From: CAYLNH01 sp964384625
GTDB taxonomy: Bacteria > Verrucomicrobiota > Lentisphaeria > JABSQK01
Direction: 5' to 3'
Length of the DNA stretch: 64,000 nt
NCBI GenBank assembly: GCA_964384625.1
Contig: CAYLNH010000008.1
Coordinates: 1-64,000, forward strand
The notes below the pieces were generated by a model that searched no databases, was not told where the DNA came from, and worked only from the letters and a program-made list of their open reading frames with translations. Below, piece after piece: positions 44,957-54,164 of the stretch. Positions within the stretch are counted from its first letter, which is position 1; every line of letters starts with the position of its first letter. Both the position numbers and the translations under genes were made by a program.

Positions 44957-45223
44957 ATGACTGATGACTCAATCCCCTATTTCTGCTGGGACAGGAAGCT
45001 GACTGTCAGTGAGATTCGTTCACAGTTGCGCTCAGCCTCTAACCAAGAATGGTTGCGTCTGGCGTCATGGATCTTGCGAGAAGCAAGTACCGTTGATGTC
45101 TGGGAGTTCCTGACGCCGAACGAGGTGCGGAATCATCTGGACGAACTCATGCCTCTCCTGGGCAGGAGGAGGGCATTCTGGAGATATATCCTGGGGGTAT
45201 GGCATGAACTGGGAAGAATCTAG
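44957..45223 (+). CDS. small partner of AbiEii-type nucleotidyltransferase (putative antitoxin)
   Basis: 88 residues, helical and Trp-rich: PYFCWDRKLTVSEIRSQL, WLRLASWILREASTVDVWEF, LTPNEVRNHLDELMPLLG, then RRRAFWRYILGVWHELGRI. Proteins of this look commonly precede AbiEii-like nucleotidyltransferase genes and are presumed antitoxins. The 3-prime end overlaps the downstream toxin gene by 20 bp, which fits coupled translation. There is no clear ribosome binding site. Function is inferred from the pair arrangement. Confidence 0.7.
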   Translation: MTDDSIPYFCWDRKLTVSEIRSQLRSASNQEWLRLASWILREASTVDVWEFLTPNEVRNHLDELMPLLGRRRAFWRYILGVWHELGRI

Positions 45224-45866
45224 GGCTCTGACGCCACTGAAGCACGACTTCCTGGTACCGTTCTTTGCCCGAATGCCGCAGTTTTTCCTCACCGGTGGCT
45301 CTGCGCTGGGGATCTTCTATCTGGAGCACCGCCTTTCCTATGACTTGGACTTTTTCACGACGGCGGAGCATGTCGATTGGCATGTCTTGGACAACGAGCT
45401 CCTGGCAATTGCCAATCAAATAGAAGCTGATTGCTCATCCATCACTGTCTCGCCGACATTTCGTCGCTATGAGCTCCGTCGGAAAGATGAACGCGAGATA
45501 CTCGATTTCGTGATCGAGTTCACTCCACAGATTGATTCCGAGAAACAGGTCATTGGCGGGCTCCATGTCGACACGCTCCGAGAGATCACCGTGAACAAGA
45601 TCTGTACATTGGCAGGTCGCAGTGAACTGAAAGACATCGTAGATCTCTATTTCCTGGACCAGCACGGCTATCATGTGGCCGACCATTTCGAGGAAGCAAG
45701 ACAGAAAGAAGGTGGATTGGATCCGGCAATGATGTCCTATCTGCTTGAGAATCTGCCGATTCAGGAAGTTCCGGAATACGTACTTAAGTCGGTGGATGTT
45801 GATGCTCTCAGGCAGTTCAAGGAGTGCCTCCGAAAGCTGCTTGCTGAAATGGCCTTCCCCGAATAG
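45204..45866 (+). CDS. AbiEii/MenT-type nucleotidyltransferase toxin
   Basis: 220 residues. The nucleotidyltransferase signature reads LTGGSALGIFYLEHRLSYDL followed by DFF, giving the G-S-x(n)-D-x-D metal motif, with a third acidic residue in EILDFVIEF. The AbiEii-type segment VNKICTLAGRSELKDIVDLY is intact. Members of this family (type IV AbiE, MenT) block translation by adding nucleotides to tRNA and can abort phage infection. It overlaps the upstream 88-residue gene, and the G+C content is visibly lower than in neighbouring genes. Acquisition by transfer is likely. Confidence 0.85.
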   Translation: MNWEESRALTPLKHDFLVPFFARMPQFFLTGGSALGIFYLEHRLSYDLDFFTTAEHVDWHVLDNELLAIANQIEADCSSITVSPTFRRYELRRKDEREILDFVIEFTPQIDSEKQVIGGLHVDTLREITVNKICTLAGRSELKDIVDLYFLDQHGYHVADHFEEARQKEGGLDPAMMSYLLENLPIQEVPEYVLKSVDVDALRQFKECLRKLLAEMAFPE

Positions 45867-47333
45867 TCATCCCGACAATTCGCCGGTCGCCTCCAGCGAT
45901 TTCGGCTGAAACGGAAAGCCTGGGGGCCGGTTGCGGCGTTCACCGCCGTGATAGAACGGCTCCCGTACCGTGCGCCAGGAGCGCGCGCCCCAACGGTACG
46001 AACGGAACGGGTCGCGGATGCGATCCATCTCCGCCAGCAAGGCGTCGTGCAGGCCATCCCGAACTGCTGCCAGGCTGTCGTCGCCAATGCGGTTGTGCTG
46101 TTCCTGCGGGTCCGTTTCCAAGTCGTACAACTCGTCGGTTTCGAGGAAGTTGATCACCAGTTTGTGGCGACCGTCGGTCATCGCGCGGATGGGATAGAAC
46201 TCGCCCCAGTCGTCATGGTTCACCGCGAACCGGGTGAAGCCCATCATCACCCGCTCGTTCACGGTGTCAGCGGCGCCGGTCAGCAGCGGCACGAGGGAAC
46301 GGCCATGCAGGCATTCCGGCCGTTCGATGCCGGCCAGTTCGAGCATGGTCGGAAGAATGTCGACGTGGCTGACCAGCGCGTCGGACACCACGGGTTCCTG
46401 GCCCGGTAAGCGAACGATGAAGGGGATGTTGCAGATCTCTTCGTACATCATCGGGCCTTTCGACCTCAGCCCGTGATGCGCGATCATGTCGCCGTGATCG
46501 GACGTGTAGATGATCGCCGTATCATCGGCGTGAAGCTGATTCACAGTATCGATCACCCGACCGATCTCGCGATCGACATAACTGTTGCAGCCGAAGAACT
46601 TCAATACACCCGGCGATTTCGTCCATTCCGTGCCGGCCCGGTTGGCCTGCTGCCGATGTATCTGCTGCAAGGCAGGCTTCTCCGCGTCCTCATCCAATTC
46701 CCGGGCAAAGCCGGCGAGGTCGGTTGGCGAGAATTTTTCCCAGTACTCCGGCGGCGCCACGAACGGGCCGTGCGGTTCGTCGAACGAGACCGCCAGCACG
46801 AACGGTTCATCGCCCACCTGTGCCAGAAAATCGATCGCCCGATCCGCGACGCGATGGCCCCAGATGTTCTCCTCGGTGAAGCCGTGTTCGCGCAGGGCGT
46901 CAGCGTCCTTGCAGCTTTTGTACGCCTTGAACTGTTCGGCGCCGATGTCGTTGCAGTACGTCATGCCGTCGTACCACCAGTCCGGCTCGAAGCCGCCGCC
47001 GGCAATGCCGTCGCCAAAATAGCCGCCGCCGTCCAGATGCCACTTGCCGGTGTACGCGGCGCGGTAGCCGTAGTGCCGGAAGATCGTGCCCATCAGCGGG
47101 AAGGTCTCGTACGGCGGCACGTTGTTGCACCAGGCGCCGTTAACGGAGGGATGCGTCCCGCTGAAAATCCCGCTGCGAGCCGGTGTGCACAGCGGACAGG
47201 CTGTATAGGCGCGGTTGAACCGAGTTCCCGTCTCGGCCAGCCGGTCGAGGTTCGGTGTGTCCACTTCCGGATGGCCGTAGGCGCCGACCATGTCCCGGTT
47301 CTGGGTATCGGTCATGACAAAAACGATATTCAT
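45867..47333 (-). CDS. sulfatase (formylglycine-dependent, alkaline phosphatase superfamily)
   Basis: 488 residues from ATG 47333 (AGGAGG 6 nt upstream; the longer start at 47384 was rejected). The N-terminal metal site is MNIVFVMTDTQNRDMVGAYG. The maturation motif CPLCTPARSG holds the Cys (about 49) that is converted to formylglycine. GYRAAYTGKWHLDGGG, SFDEPHGPFVAPPEYWEKFS and YTSDHGDMIAHHGL supply the remaining metal and sulfate ligands. No signal peptide is seen, so it may be cytoplasmic, acting on imported sulfated sugars. The anaerobic or aerobic maturase gene is not in the window. Confidence 0.93.
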   Translation of the reverse strand: MNIVFVMTDTQNRDMVGAYGHPEVDTPNLDRLAETGTRFNRAYTACPLCTPARSGIFSGTHPSVNGAWCNNVPPYETFPLMGTIFRHYGYRAAYTGKWHLDGGGYFGDGIAGGGFEPDWWYDGMTYCNDIGAEQFKAYKSCKDADALREHGFTEENIWGHRVADRAIDFLAQVGDEPFVLAVSFDEPHGPFVAPPEYWEKFSPTDLAGFARELDEDAEKPALQQIHRQQANRAGTEWTKSPGVLKFFGCNSYVDREIGRVIDTVNQLHADDTAIIYTSDHGDMIAHHGLRSKGPMMYEEICNIPFIVRLPGQEPVVSDALVSHVDILPTMLELAGIERPECLHGRSLVPLLTGAADTVNERVMMGFTRFAVNHDDWGEFYPIRAMTDGRHKLVINFLETDELYDLETDPQEQHNRIGDDSLAAVRDGLHDALLAEMDRIRDPFRSYRWGARSWRTVREPFYHGGERRNRPPGFPFQPKSLEATGELSG

Positions 47334-47417
47334 CTCAGTCCTCCTGGCTGCCGCCGCCGCACCGGGTCGGCCGTCGCGTTTCAAGCGGGGTTTCCCGGTT
47401 CGGGCGGCGGGCGCGCC

Positions 47418-47906
47418 TCAGTCGGGGTCCGGCCGCCGCACCTTGATCACCCGGAACCCGATCTCCTCGTCGTTCACCCGAACCGTGACCCGGAAGGCGC
47501 CGGCATGCGGGAAGGCGCAGCCGGCCAGCTGGATGGGAAGTTCGACAATGTCGTCCGGCTGATGCGGCGCGTCCGGGTGCAGGCCCACCTGGCCGCCGGC
47601 AGCGATAAGGATCCGCTGCGGCACGTCTGCCTCGTCCGCGCTGTCATCCACTGCAGGAGGTCCTGCGTCAGCCTCGACTTCCGGCACGGAGGGGTCTTCG
47701 ACGCGGACCTCGACCTGGAGCGGGAACGCATTCGCCGGGACGTTTGTGACCAGGGCGGTGATGCAGAACGGCGGCGCGGCAAACGGGAATTCTTCCGCGT
47801 TGAAATGGGTGAAGGTCCCGATCAACGACAGTTTGCCGGTGCCCTGTTCCCGGATCACCAGGTCCGAGAGGATGATGGAGATGCATACTGGTTCAGCGTA
47901 GCCCAT
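47418..47906 (-). CDS. DUF6941-like conserved hypothetical protein
   Basis: 162 residues from ATG 47906. The opening CISIILSDLVIREQGTGKLS followed by LIGTFTHFNAEEFPF resembles the family of small beta-sandwich proteins often annotated DUF6941. In these a phrase like VDEKTNKLSLIGIFD is typical. An acidic insert (VEADAGPPAVDDSADEADV) separates two beta-rich halves. It has no signal peptide. A 6-bp hairpin (47911-47926, CGGCAC-AGTA-GTGCCG) sits directly upstream of the start where a ribosome binding site would be. Function unknown. Confidence 0.65.
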   Translation of the reverse strand: MGYAEPVCISIILSDLVIREQGTGKLSLIGTFTHFNAEEFPFAAPPFCITALVTNVPANAFPLQVEVRVEDPSVPEVEADAGPPAVDDSADEADVPQRILIAAGGQVGLHPDAPHQPDDIVELPIQLAGCAFPHAGAFRVTVRVNDEEIGFRVIKVRRPDPD

Positions 47907-48633
47907 GGTACGGCACAGTAGTGCCGAAACGACGAGGTGTCGAGGGGAAAGCGTTGGGGATGGAGTGGTCGAGGACACTGGCGATAGCCATCGAGAACCG
48001 TCGGCGCCTTTCGGCACCCATCGATCCGCCGGCGCCCTTGCCGATTACCGATTGCTGATCACCGAAGTCACAGGCAGCAGCTCGCGCGTGCTGCCTTCGT
48101 GCCGTCGGCATACGCTGCACCCCGTCAATGACGCATTACGTAAGTACTCGACCGCGCCCGTCTGCCGGTGCTGCAGGGCTCCAACGCGGCTGCATGTCCA
48201 ACCGACGAATGTAGAATGGAGAATGACCAAGTACGGATTCGGACCGGATTCACGCGACATTGATGCGTCTGGTTTCCGCCCTTGGACATTGGGCGTTCCT
48301 CTGTTGAGGTCCCCGACCGAAGTCGGGGAGGCGCGGTCGAGACGACCGCGGCCACGCTCGGAAGCAGACTGTCTGCGACGGTCCGCAGGACTTCTGTCGG
48401 TGGCATCTCTGTTGAGTATTGGATATTTCCGCCAGTGCCCCCTGCTGCCCCGCTGGTGCGGGGCAGCAGGGGAAACGATTGCTCCCATGCCGGACGAATC
48501 TTCGGACCACGGGGGCAAGCCCCGTGGAGCCGGGAACGTCTCAAAACGTGGTTTGTCGAGCACTTACCGTATTACTCCTCCCTCCGTTCCCTACCCTTGT
48601 GGCTGATCCCTCCCGCCCGTATAGTAGTTGGCT
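47907..48633. other. repeat-rich intergenic region, no gene seen
   Basis: No supported gene in about 730 bp. It contains the repeat pair CACCCCGTCAA + CGCATTACGT (48118-48141, also at 14800-14824) and a perfect 15-bp hairpin (48439-48472). Confidence 0.6.
48439..48472. repeat. perfect 15-bp hairpin with 4-nt loop
   Basis: 48439-48453 and 48458-48472 are exact reverse complements around TGGT. The stem is very GC-rich and lacks a T-run on either side. Confidence 0.9.
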
Positions 48634-49263
48634 ATGGCTTTGAAGATCAAAATCTGCGGCACGACAAACGCAACCGACGCCCAACTGGCAGTCGACAGCG
48701 GCGCGGACCTGCTGGGCTTCATCTTCTACGCGAAGTCGCCACGCTACATCACGCCGGCAGCGGCCGGCGACATCATCACCGGGCTGCCGCCGGCGATCGG
48801 CAAGATCGGCGTGTTCGTCAATGAATCGGTCGAGACCATGCTGTCGATCGCCGAAGAAGCCGGCTTAACCGGCCTGCAACTGCACGGTGAGGAGTCACCG
48901 GAGTTGATTCCGCGTCTGGCAGGCTATGACATTGTCAAAGCCATCTCCCTGCGAACAGCCGGTGATCTGGCGCGCCTGGACGACTTTGCGGGCGTCGGGA
49001 TCCTGATCGACACCCCGTGTCCGCAATGGGGCGGCAGCGGGGCGACCGGCAACTGGGACCTCGCCCGGGCCGCCGCAGAAAGACGGGACATCCTGCTGGC
49101 AGGCGGGCTGACACCGGATAATGTAGCGGCCGCAATCACAGCGGTGCGGCCGGCGGGAGTCGATGCCGTCAGCGGGGTTGAAGCCGAGAAGGGCGTCAAG
49201 GCCCCGGACAAAGTCAGACAGTTTATTGCTGCCGCACGGGCAGCCGCCGGAGAAGATCAATGA
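48634..49263 (+). CDS. trpF: phosphoribosylanthranilate isomerase
   Basis: TrpF catalyses the Amadori rearrangement of N-(5-phosphoribosyl)anthranilate in tryptophan synthesis. 209 residues from ATG 48634; the TTG 6 nt earlier was rejected. Catalytic Cys is in KIKICGTTN (residue about 7) and catalytic Asp in ILIDTPCPQWGG. Phosphate-binding LLAGGLTPDNVAAAI and VDAVSGVEAEKGVKAPDKV are intact. No other trp gene is nearby, so trp genes are scattered in this genome. The stop overlaps the start of the next gene (ATGA), linking it to the MORN-variant protein. Confidence 0.96.
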   Translation: MALKIKICGTTNATDAQLAVDSGADLLGFIFYAKSPRYITPAAAGDIITGLPPAIGKIGVFVNESVETMLSIAEEAGLTGLQLHGEESPELIPRLAGYDIVKAISLRTAGDLARLDDFAGVGILIDTPCPQWGGSGATGNWDLARAAAERRDILLAGGLTPDNVAAAITAVRPAGVDAVSGVEAEKGVKAPDKVRQFIAAARAAAGEDQ

Positions 49264-50897
49264 GCGTGAGACTACCGCAGGCAGTGTTGGCCGGTTCTCT
49301 TATTTTTGCGCTGACCGTTCCGGCCGACGGCCGGAAGAAGCCGAAAGTGCGGACGTACGGCAAGTACTACCCGAACACCCGTAAGGTCCACTATCGGTAT
49401 TATGCCTACACCAAGAACGGCCGGAAGTACAAGCATGGTCCGGAAACCGTTTACTACCGCAACGGCAAAGGCCGGGTGCAGAAGAAAACCATGTGGAAAT
49501 ACGGCGTCCGTCATGGACGTTACGTCGAGTTCTTCAATGCCGACGAAGTGAAGGTGAAGACCAAGGGCGAGTACGAACGCGGCAGGAAAACCGGACTCTG
49601 GCAGGAGTGGTTTCCAAATCTGCAGAAGCATCGCGAAGCCACGTTTGCGGCCGGCAAGCTGCACGGCCCATACCGCGAGTGGAGCGCCAACGGCCAGGAG
49701 CTGGATCGCAAGACCTACAAGGCCGGCAAGAAACACGGCGCCGAGTTAACCTGGTACCCGGACGGCACCAGGCGGTCGCGCACGAACTATGAGAACGACG
49801 TGCGCAGCGGCCTCGAGCAGACCTGGCACGCCAACGGCAAGCAGCGGAGTCATACCGAATATGTCAACGGCAAGCGCAACGGCGTCGAGCGGCTCTGGAA
49901 CGAAGACGGCGTACTGCTCTCCGAAACGCAGTATCGCGCGGGCGTCCGTCATGGTCGTGAACGTTTGTGGTTCACCAACGGCAAGCCCAAGTCCGAGACC
50001 GACTACGTCGAGAACGTGCGCCACGGTCTGGAGAAGATCTACTACGAAGGCGGCAATCTGAAAAGCGAGGGCCGGTATGAACAGAACGTCGCCGCCGGCG
50101 TGCATGTGAGTTATTTCGCCAACGGCAAGAAGCGGTCGGAGACAAGTTACGTCAAGGGCAAACGCGAAGGCGCCTCCCGCAACTGGTTTGCCAACGGCGA
50201 GCTCAGTACACTCTACACGTTTCGGATGAACAAGCTGCACGGCGACTTCGAAATCCACAACCTCGCCGGCAAATTGCTCGCCAAAGGTACGTATCAGAAC
50301 GGCCGGCCGTTCAGCGGCACGTTTCTCAACTACACCGATTCAGATCGCGCTTATTTCGTGGCGATCTACAAGGCCGGTGAAAGGCAGAATGAGATCTTCT
50401 ACGTTGACAACCGGCCGTATACCGGCGTCTGGGAAACCTTCTTCGACTTCGACCGCAAGGACAAACGCAGCCGGACCACCTACAAGGACGGCCGGCGGCA
50501 CGGGCCGGAAACGCTGTGGCATGAGAACGGCAAGAAGTTCTTCGAACTCAACTGGACCGAAGGCGAGCTCGACGGCAACCTGACGCAGTGGCACACCTCC
50601 GGCAAGAAGGCCTGGGAGGTCCAATTCGTCCGCGGCCGGCACCACGGTTTTGAAAAGGCCTGGGACGTCCACGGCGAACCCTTGTGCGCCGGCGAGTGGC
50701 GCAACGGCAAGCCGTGGAACGATACGGTGATCATTGCTGTCGAGAAGGGCGACGGCCAGGCCATTCAGCAATATAAGAACGGCAAGCTGATTCCCGGCAT
50801 TCCCAAAGCCATCGTCCGCAACATCAAGCCGGTCCGAGCCAGGTACGAGCAAACGATCGAGCACCAGAAAGGCAAACGCCCCCGCCGCCGCCGCTAG
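49260..50897 (+). CDS. secreted MORN-variant repeat protein (YwqK-like)
   Basis: 545 residues. A signal peptide (VLAGSLIFALTVPADG) precedes about 15-18 MORN_2-type repeats of 23-24 residues. They have the form G-x-Y-x-N-G-x-x-x-G-x-x-x-x-W-x-x-N-G-x, for example YVNGKRNGVERLWNEDGVLL and YVENVRHGLEKIYYEGGNLK. The tail is very basic (HQKGKRPRRRR). Such repeats form extended beta-hairpin sheets, and YwqK-like proteins are linked to toxin-immunity systems in other bacteria. Here the neighbours do not support that. ATGA overlap with trpF implies translational coupling with a biosynthetic gene, an odd pairing. Confidence 0.85.
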   Translation: MSVRLPQAVLAGSLIFALTVPADGRKKPKVRTYGKYYPNTRKVHYRYYAYTKNGRKYKHGPETVYYRNGKGRVQKKTMWKYGVRHGRYVEFFNADEVKVKTKGEYERGRKTGLWQEWFPNLQKHREATFAAGKLHGPYREWSANGQELDRKTYKAGKKHGAELTWYPDGTRRSRTNYENDVRSGLEQTWHANGKQRSHTEYVNGKRNGVERLWNEDGVLLSETQYRAGVRHGRERLWFTNGKPKSETDYVENVRHGLEKIYYEGGNLKSEGRYEQNVAAGVHVSYFANGKKRSETSYVKGKREGASRNWFANGELSTLYTFRMNKLHGDFEIHNLAGKLLAKGTYQNGRPFSGTFLNYTDSDRAYFVAIYKAGERQNEIFYVDNRPYTGVWETFFDFDRKDKRSRTTYKDGRRHGPETLWHENGKKFFELNWTEGELDGNLTQWHTSGKKAWEVQFVRGRHHGFEKAWDVHGEPLCAGEWRNGKPWNDTVIIAVEKGDGQAIQQYKNGKLIPGIPKAIVRNIKPVRARYEQTIEHQKGKRPRRRR

Positions 50898-50932
50898 TGT
50901 ATCGCCCCATAAATCCGAGGCGTGAACCGCGA

Positions 50933-51742
50933 CTATTCCAGCGCGGAGAAGCCCTTGAGCGAATGCCCCTCCTGTTTGGCCTTGTCGTATTCCGCCTTGC
51001 TTGCCGGGCGGAAGACGATGTTGTCGAAGTAGTACTGTCCCAACGGCCACATGGCGTAGGGCTTGAGCAGGATCACGTCCGGCCGGAATCGTTTCATCCC
51101 CGGCAACTTGAGGCCCATTCGAAAACGATGGTAGGACTTGGCGTCCGGCAGGCGACAGACAAGGGTGTGGCGGTACACCATCAACATGTCGCCGGCCCTG
51201 GTTGCACGTTTCTTCCTCCCGAACACCTCCGAAAACGCCGGACCGCCGGCGTGCGGCGTGTGGAAGTAGGACAGGTTCTTGCCGGCTTTGCTCTCGGTCA
51301 CCTTCTGGAACCCACGGATCAAAACCTTGGGAAAGAAGATTTGTGAGGATCGCGGTCCCTTCAGGTCGGCTTCGATGATGAAATACCGGTCTTTCCTGCC
51401 GAGCGCAATGGGGTTGGAATAGGCCCAGACGCCTTCGTGCGCACCGACCGTCTGGTACTGGCCGCCCGTACTACGGCCTTCGGGAGGGGGTTCGCCCTTC
51501 TTCTCCGCGTCCAGGAACTTCTTCTTGTCCACCTGCAGGACCGTTGTGTCGAACTGCAGACAGCCGCCGGGGTTGCCGCCGGTCTTCTGCCATTTGCAGG
51601 TAATTCCGTCCGGCTTGCTCCAGCCGGCCGGCACTTTGCCTTTGCCCGTTTCCAGGTCGCCGTTGACCACCAGGCTCTGCTTGTCGCCGGCCGCCGCGGA
51701 CAGCAGCAGCGCGGCAGTCAGTAACAGGGTCATTCGATACAT
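50933..51742 (-). CDS. secreted hypothetical protein, carbohydrate-binding-like
   Basis: 269 residues. A signal peptide (MTLLLTAALLLSAAAGDK) is followed by a beta-rich region opening LVVNGDLETGKGKVPAGWSK, the usual first strand of CBM4/9- or DUF642-like jelly rolls in PVC secreted proteins. It ends YYFDNIVFRPASKAEY, again jelly-roll-like. There are no catalytic motifs. It lies 54 bp downstream of the HEAT-repeat gene on the same strand, so the two are likely co-transcribed. Confidence 0.7.
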   Translation of the reverse strand: MYRMTLLLTAALLLSAAAGDKQSLVVNGDLETGKGKVPAGWSKPDGITCKWQKTGGNPGGCLQFDTTVLQVDKKKFLDAEKKGEPPPEGRSTGGQYQTVGAHEGVWAYSNPIALGRKDRYFIIEADLKGPRSSQIFFPKVLIRGFQKVTESKAGKNLSYFHTPHAGGPAFSEVFGRKKRATRAGDMLMVYRHTLVCRLPDAKSYHRFRMGLKLPGMKRFRPDVILLKPYAMWPLGQYYFDNIVFRPASKAEYDKAKQEGHSLKGFSALE

Positions 51743-51796
51743 GGTGCAGACTCCTTTGCGGGCGGCGGGACCGGCCCGGACGATGGCGATTCGGGA

Positions 51797-53146
51797 CTAC
51801 TTCTGCGGCAGTACCGTGCGGCCCCAGCCTTTCCAGTGGTTGATGATTTCGGTTCGGGTTTCGGCGTCGGCTTTGGCGTCGTAGATGTAAGCGCCGTTGC
51901 TTCCCGTGAGTTTGTCGAGGGCCATGCAGATGTACATGGCGGAGAAATCGCCGGCATCGTCGAGCGCGGCGACGAGGGCCGCGAGAGTTGCTTTGTCGTT
52001 GCTCCCGGCCGTGGCCAGGGCGTTGGCGGCCGCGGCACGCGTGCGCTCGTTCTTGTCTTTGAGCAGGCGGATCAATCGGGCGATGTCTTTGTCGCGGCCG
52101 CGTTTGCCGATGGCAATCACGGCGCTGACCCGCGCTTTTTCATTCGGCGATTTCAGGGCGGCGCCCAGGAGTTCCGCGGGCGGCTGCTGGCGGAACGTGG
52201 TGAACCCGCGCACGGCCCAGTAGGTGACCATGCCGTCGCCCTTCAGAGCGCGCGCAATGATGGCGGCGTCGAGCTTCTCGGCGTTCGTCTTGATGCCATG
52301 ATAGGCCACGACGTTCCGCACCCCGTCGTTCTTGTCCGTCACCAGCTTTACCAAGGCGTCAACAGCGGTTTCATCGCCGATATGAGCCAGGGCGGTGGCC
52401 AGCCACATGCGGGAGTGATCATGGCGTTTGGGATCCAACGCCAGCGGCACCAGGATTTCGGTCACCTGCGGTCCCAACGCGATCGCCAGGGCACAGGCCT
52501 GTTGGGCCGAGGAGGCGTTCTTCAGAAAGCGATCCACGAGTTCCTTCGTATAGGCCTCGCGTTCGACCGGACCCATCTCCTTCAAAACCGGAGCGCGGAC
52601 ATCTGCCAGCAGCGAATTGGAGCTGACCGACAGCGTCTTCTCGCGGCCGGGAAACAGCAGGATGAAACTGACCGCCGCCTGGCGCGCGGGCGTCAGGACA
52701 TCCTTCAGCACCCCGACGGCCCGGGGCGCCGTCTTGCCGGTGGACTGCGGGTAGCCGTCAACCAGCTTGAAGTCGCGGGGAAAGCGGTACAGGACGACAT
52801 CGGTCACGTCCAGCGGGATTGTAATCGTCCGGCCCGGCGCCAGCTTCTGCGGCCAGTCCTTCACGTCCAGCGTACATGGAATGCGTTTGGAGTAAAACGA
52901 CCGTCCCTTCCCCTGACCGACAAAGAGCCAGCCGGTGACGCGGTCTTGGGCCGCCAGCGCGACCGCCTGTTTGCCGGGGTTGCGGACGGTCAGCGTGAAG
53001 GCGCAGGAGGTCTTCGCCTGCAACGTTTCGACCACCGTCAGTTTCGACTGCAGGCCATGGGTGAGCTTGCCCCATTCCGGGGCCGGGTCGGCGGCGGCAA
53101 CCGCCGGGCCGAACAGCAATACGATCGGAACAATCAGCTTCCTCAT
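51797..53146 (-). CDS. secreted HEAT-repeat protein
   Basis: 449 residues. A signal peptide (MRKLIVPIVLLFGPAVAAAD) precedes an Ig-like beta domain (residues 30-150; phrases CAFTLTVRNPGKQAVALAA and LAPGRTITIPLDV). The C-terminal 270 residues are helical HEAT/PBS-type repeats: SRMWLATALAHIGDETAVDAL, ARVSAVIAIGKRGRDKDIARL and TRAAAANALATAGSND. It probably acts as a periplasmic protein-binding scaffold. The order HEAT protein then jelly-roll protein suggests a two-gene unit. Function unknown. Confidence 0.75.
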   Translation of the reverse strand: MRKLIVPIVLLFGPAVAAADPAPEWGKLTHGLQSKLTVVETLQAKTSCAFTLTVRNPGKQAVALAAQDRVTGWLFVGQGKGRSFYSKRIPCTLDVKDWPQKLAPGRTITIPLDVTDVVLYRFPRDFKLVDGYPQSTGKTAPRAVGVLKDVLTPARQAAVSFILLFPGREKTLSVSSNSLLADVRAPVLKEMGPVEREAYTKELVDRFLKNASSAQQACALAIALGPQVTEILVPLALDPKRHDHSRMWLATALAHIGDETAVDALVKLVTDKNDGVRNVVAYHGIKTNAEKLDAAIIARALKGDGMVTYWAVRGFTTFRQQPPAELLGAALKSPNEKARVSAVIAIGKRGRDKDIARLIRLLKDKNERTRAAAANALATAGSNDKATLAALVAALDDAGDFSAMYICMALDKLTGSNGAYIYDAKADAETRTEIINHWKGWGRTVLPQK

Positions 53147-53189
53147 ACGTCCGTTCCTCCACCCATGGGGTTCCTGCAGCGGTTACGGC

Positions 53190-54164
53190 CTACATGATCT
53201 TGAACTTCGGGAGGTCCTGAATATCGATCAGGCCGACGGCATTGCCGGCCTTGTCGACCACCGGGATGTCGTCGAACTCCTTTTCCTCCAGCAGCCGGAT
53301 AATGGCGATCGCCATTTGCGAGTCTTTCAATGTGGTCGGCTCCCGCGTCATCACGGTCTCAATCCGATTGTTCATGATTTCGAGATTGTCGGCGATCCGG
53401 CGACGGAAATCGCCGTCGGTGAAGAACCCGACCAGCCGGCCGTCGGCAGCCGCCACCATTACCGAGCCGGAGCGGCACTTGGTCATCTCCAGCAGGGCGT
53501 CGTGGACCGTCGTCTCCGGCGTGACGATCGGCGTTCGTTCGGGCGGGCGCATGACGTCCCGGACCCGCAGGGTGATGGCCCGGCCGATGGCGCCGGCCGG
53601 ATGATGCTTCGAGTAGTCGTTTTTGGTGAACTTGCGGTCTTCCATCAGCACAATCGCCAGGGCATCGCCGAAGGCCATGGTCGCGGTGGCCGAGGTCGTC
53701 GGCGCCAGATTGAAGGGACAGGCCTCCGACGGCACGCGCAGCTTGACGACCAGGTCGCTGTATTCGGCCAGGCTGGATTCCGGGTCGGACGTCAGGGCCA
53801 CAATCCGAACCTTCTTGAAGCGTTTCACCGACGGCAGGACCTGCAGCAGCTCATCGGTCTCGCCGCTGTAACTGATGGCCAACAGCAGGTCGCCGGCACA
53901 AACGACACCCAGGTCGCCGTGCATCGCTTCCACCGGGTGCATGAACACCGCGGGCGATCCCGTACTGGCCAGGGTCGCCGCCATCTTGTGCCCGACATGG
54001 CCGCTCTTGCCGACGCCGGTGATGACAATCTTGCCGCCTTTTTCCAGGATCTTCTGGCACAGCTTCACCAGTTTCTCAAAGCTCTCGCCGAGCTGGTCCT
54101 GGAGTTGCTGCAGACCGGCGATTTCATTGGCGATAACCGCCTTGCCCTTCTTCGTATAATCCAT
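53190..54164 (-). CDS. kdsD: D-arabinose 5-phosphate isomerase (KdsD/KpsF/GutQ)
   Basis: The enzyme makes arabinose 5-phosphate for KDO in LPS. 324 residues from ATG 54164, with GAGG just upstream. The SIS domain reads KIVITGVGKSGHVGHKMAAT, then STGSPAVFMHPVEAMHGDLG and LLAISYSGETDELLQVLP. Two CBS domains follow (MRPPERTPIVTPETTVHDA and VMTREPTTLKDSQMAIA). This is the full domain set. It is divergent from waaA, which uses the KDO product, so the 136-bp shared promoter region probably coordinates LPS-core synthesis. Confidence 0.95.
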   Translation of the reverse strand: MDYTKKGKAVIANEIAGLQQLQDQLGESFEKLVKLCQKILEKGGKIVITGVGKSGHVGHKMAATLASTGSPAVFMHPVEAMHGDLGVVCAGDLLLAISYSGETDELLQVLPSVKRFKKVRIVALTSDPESSLAEYSDLVVKLRVPSEACPFNLAPTTSATATMAFGDALAIVLMEDRKFTKNDYSKHHPAGAIGRAITLRVRDVMRPPERTPIVTPETTVHDALLEMTKCRSGSVMVAAADGRLVGFFTDGDFRRRIADNLEIMNNRIETVMTREPTTLKDSQMAIAIIRLLEEKEFDDIPVVDKAGNAVGLIDIQDLPKFKIM

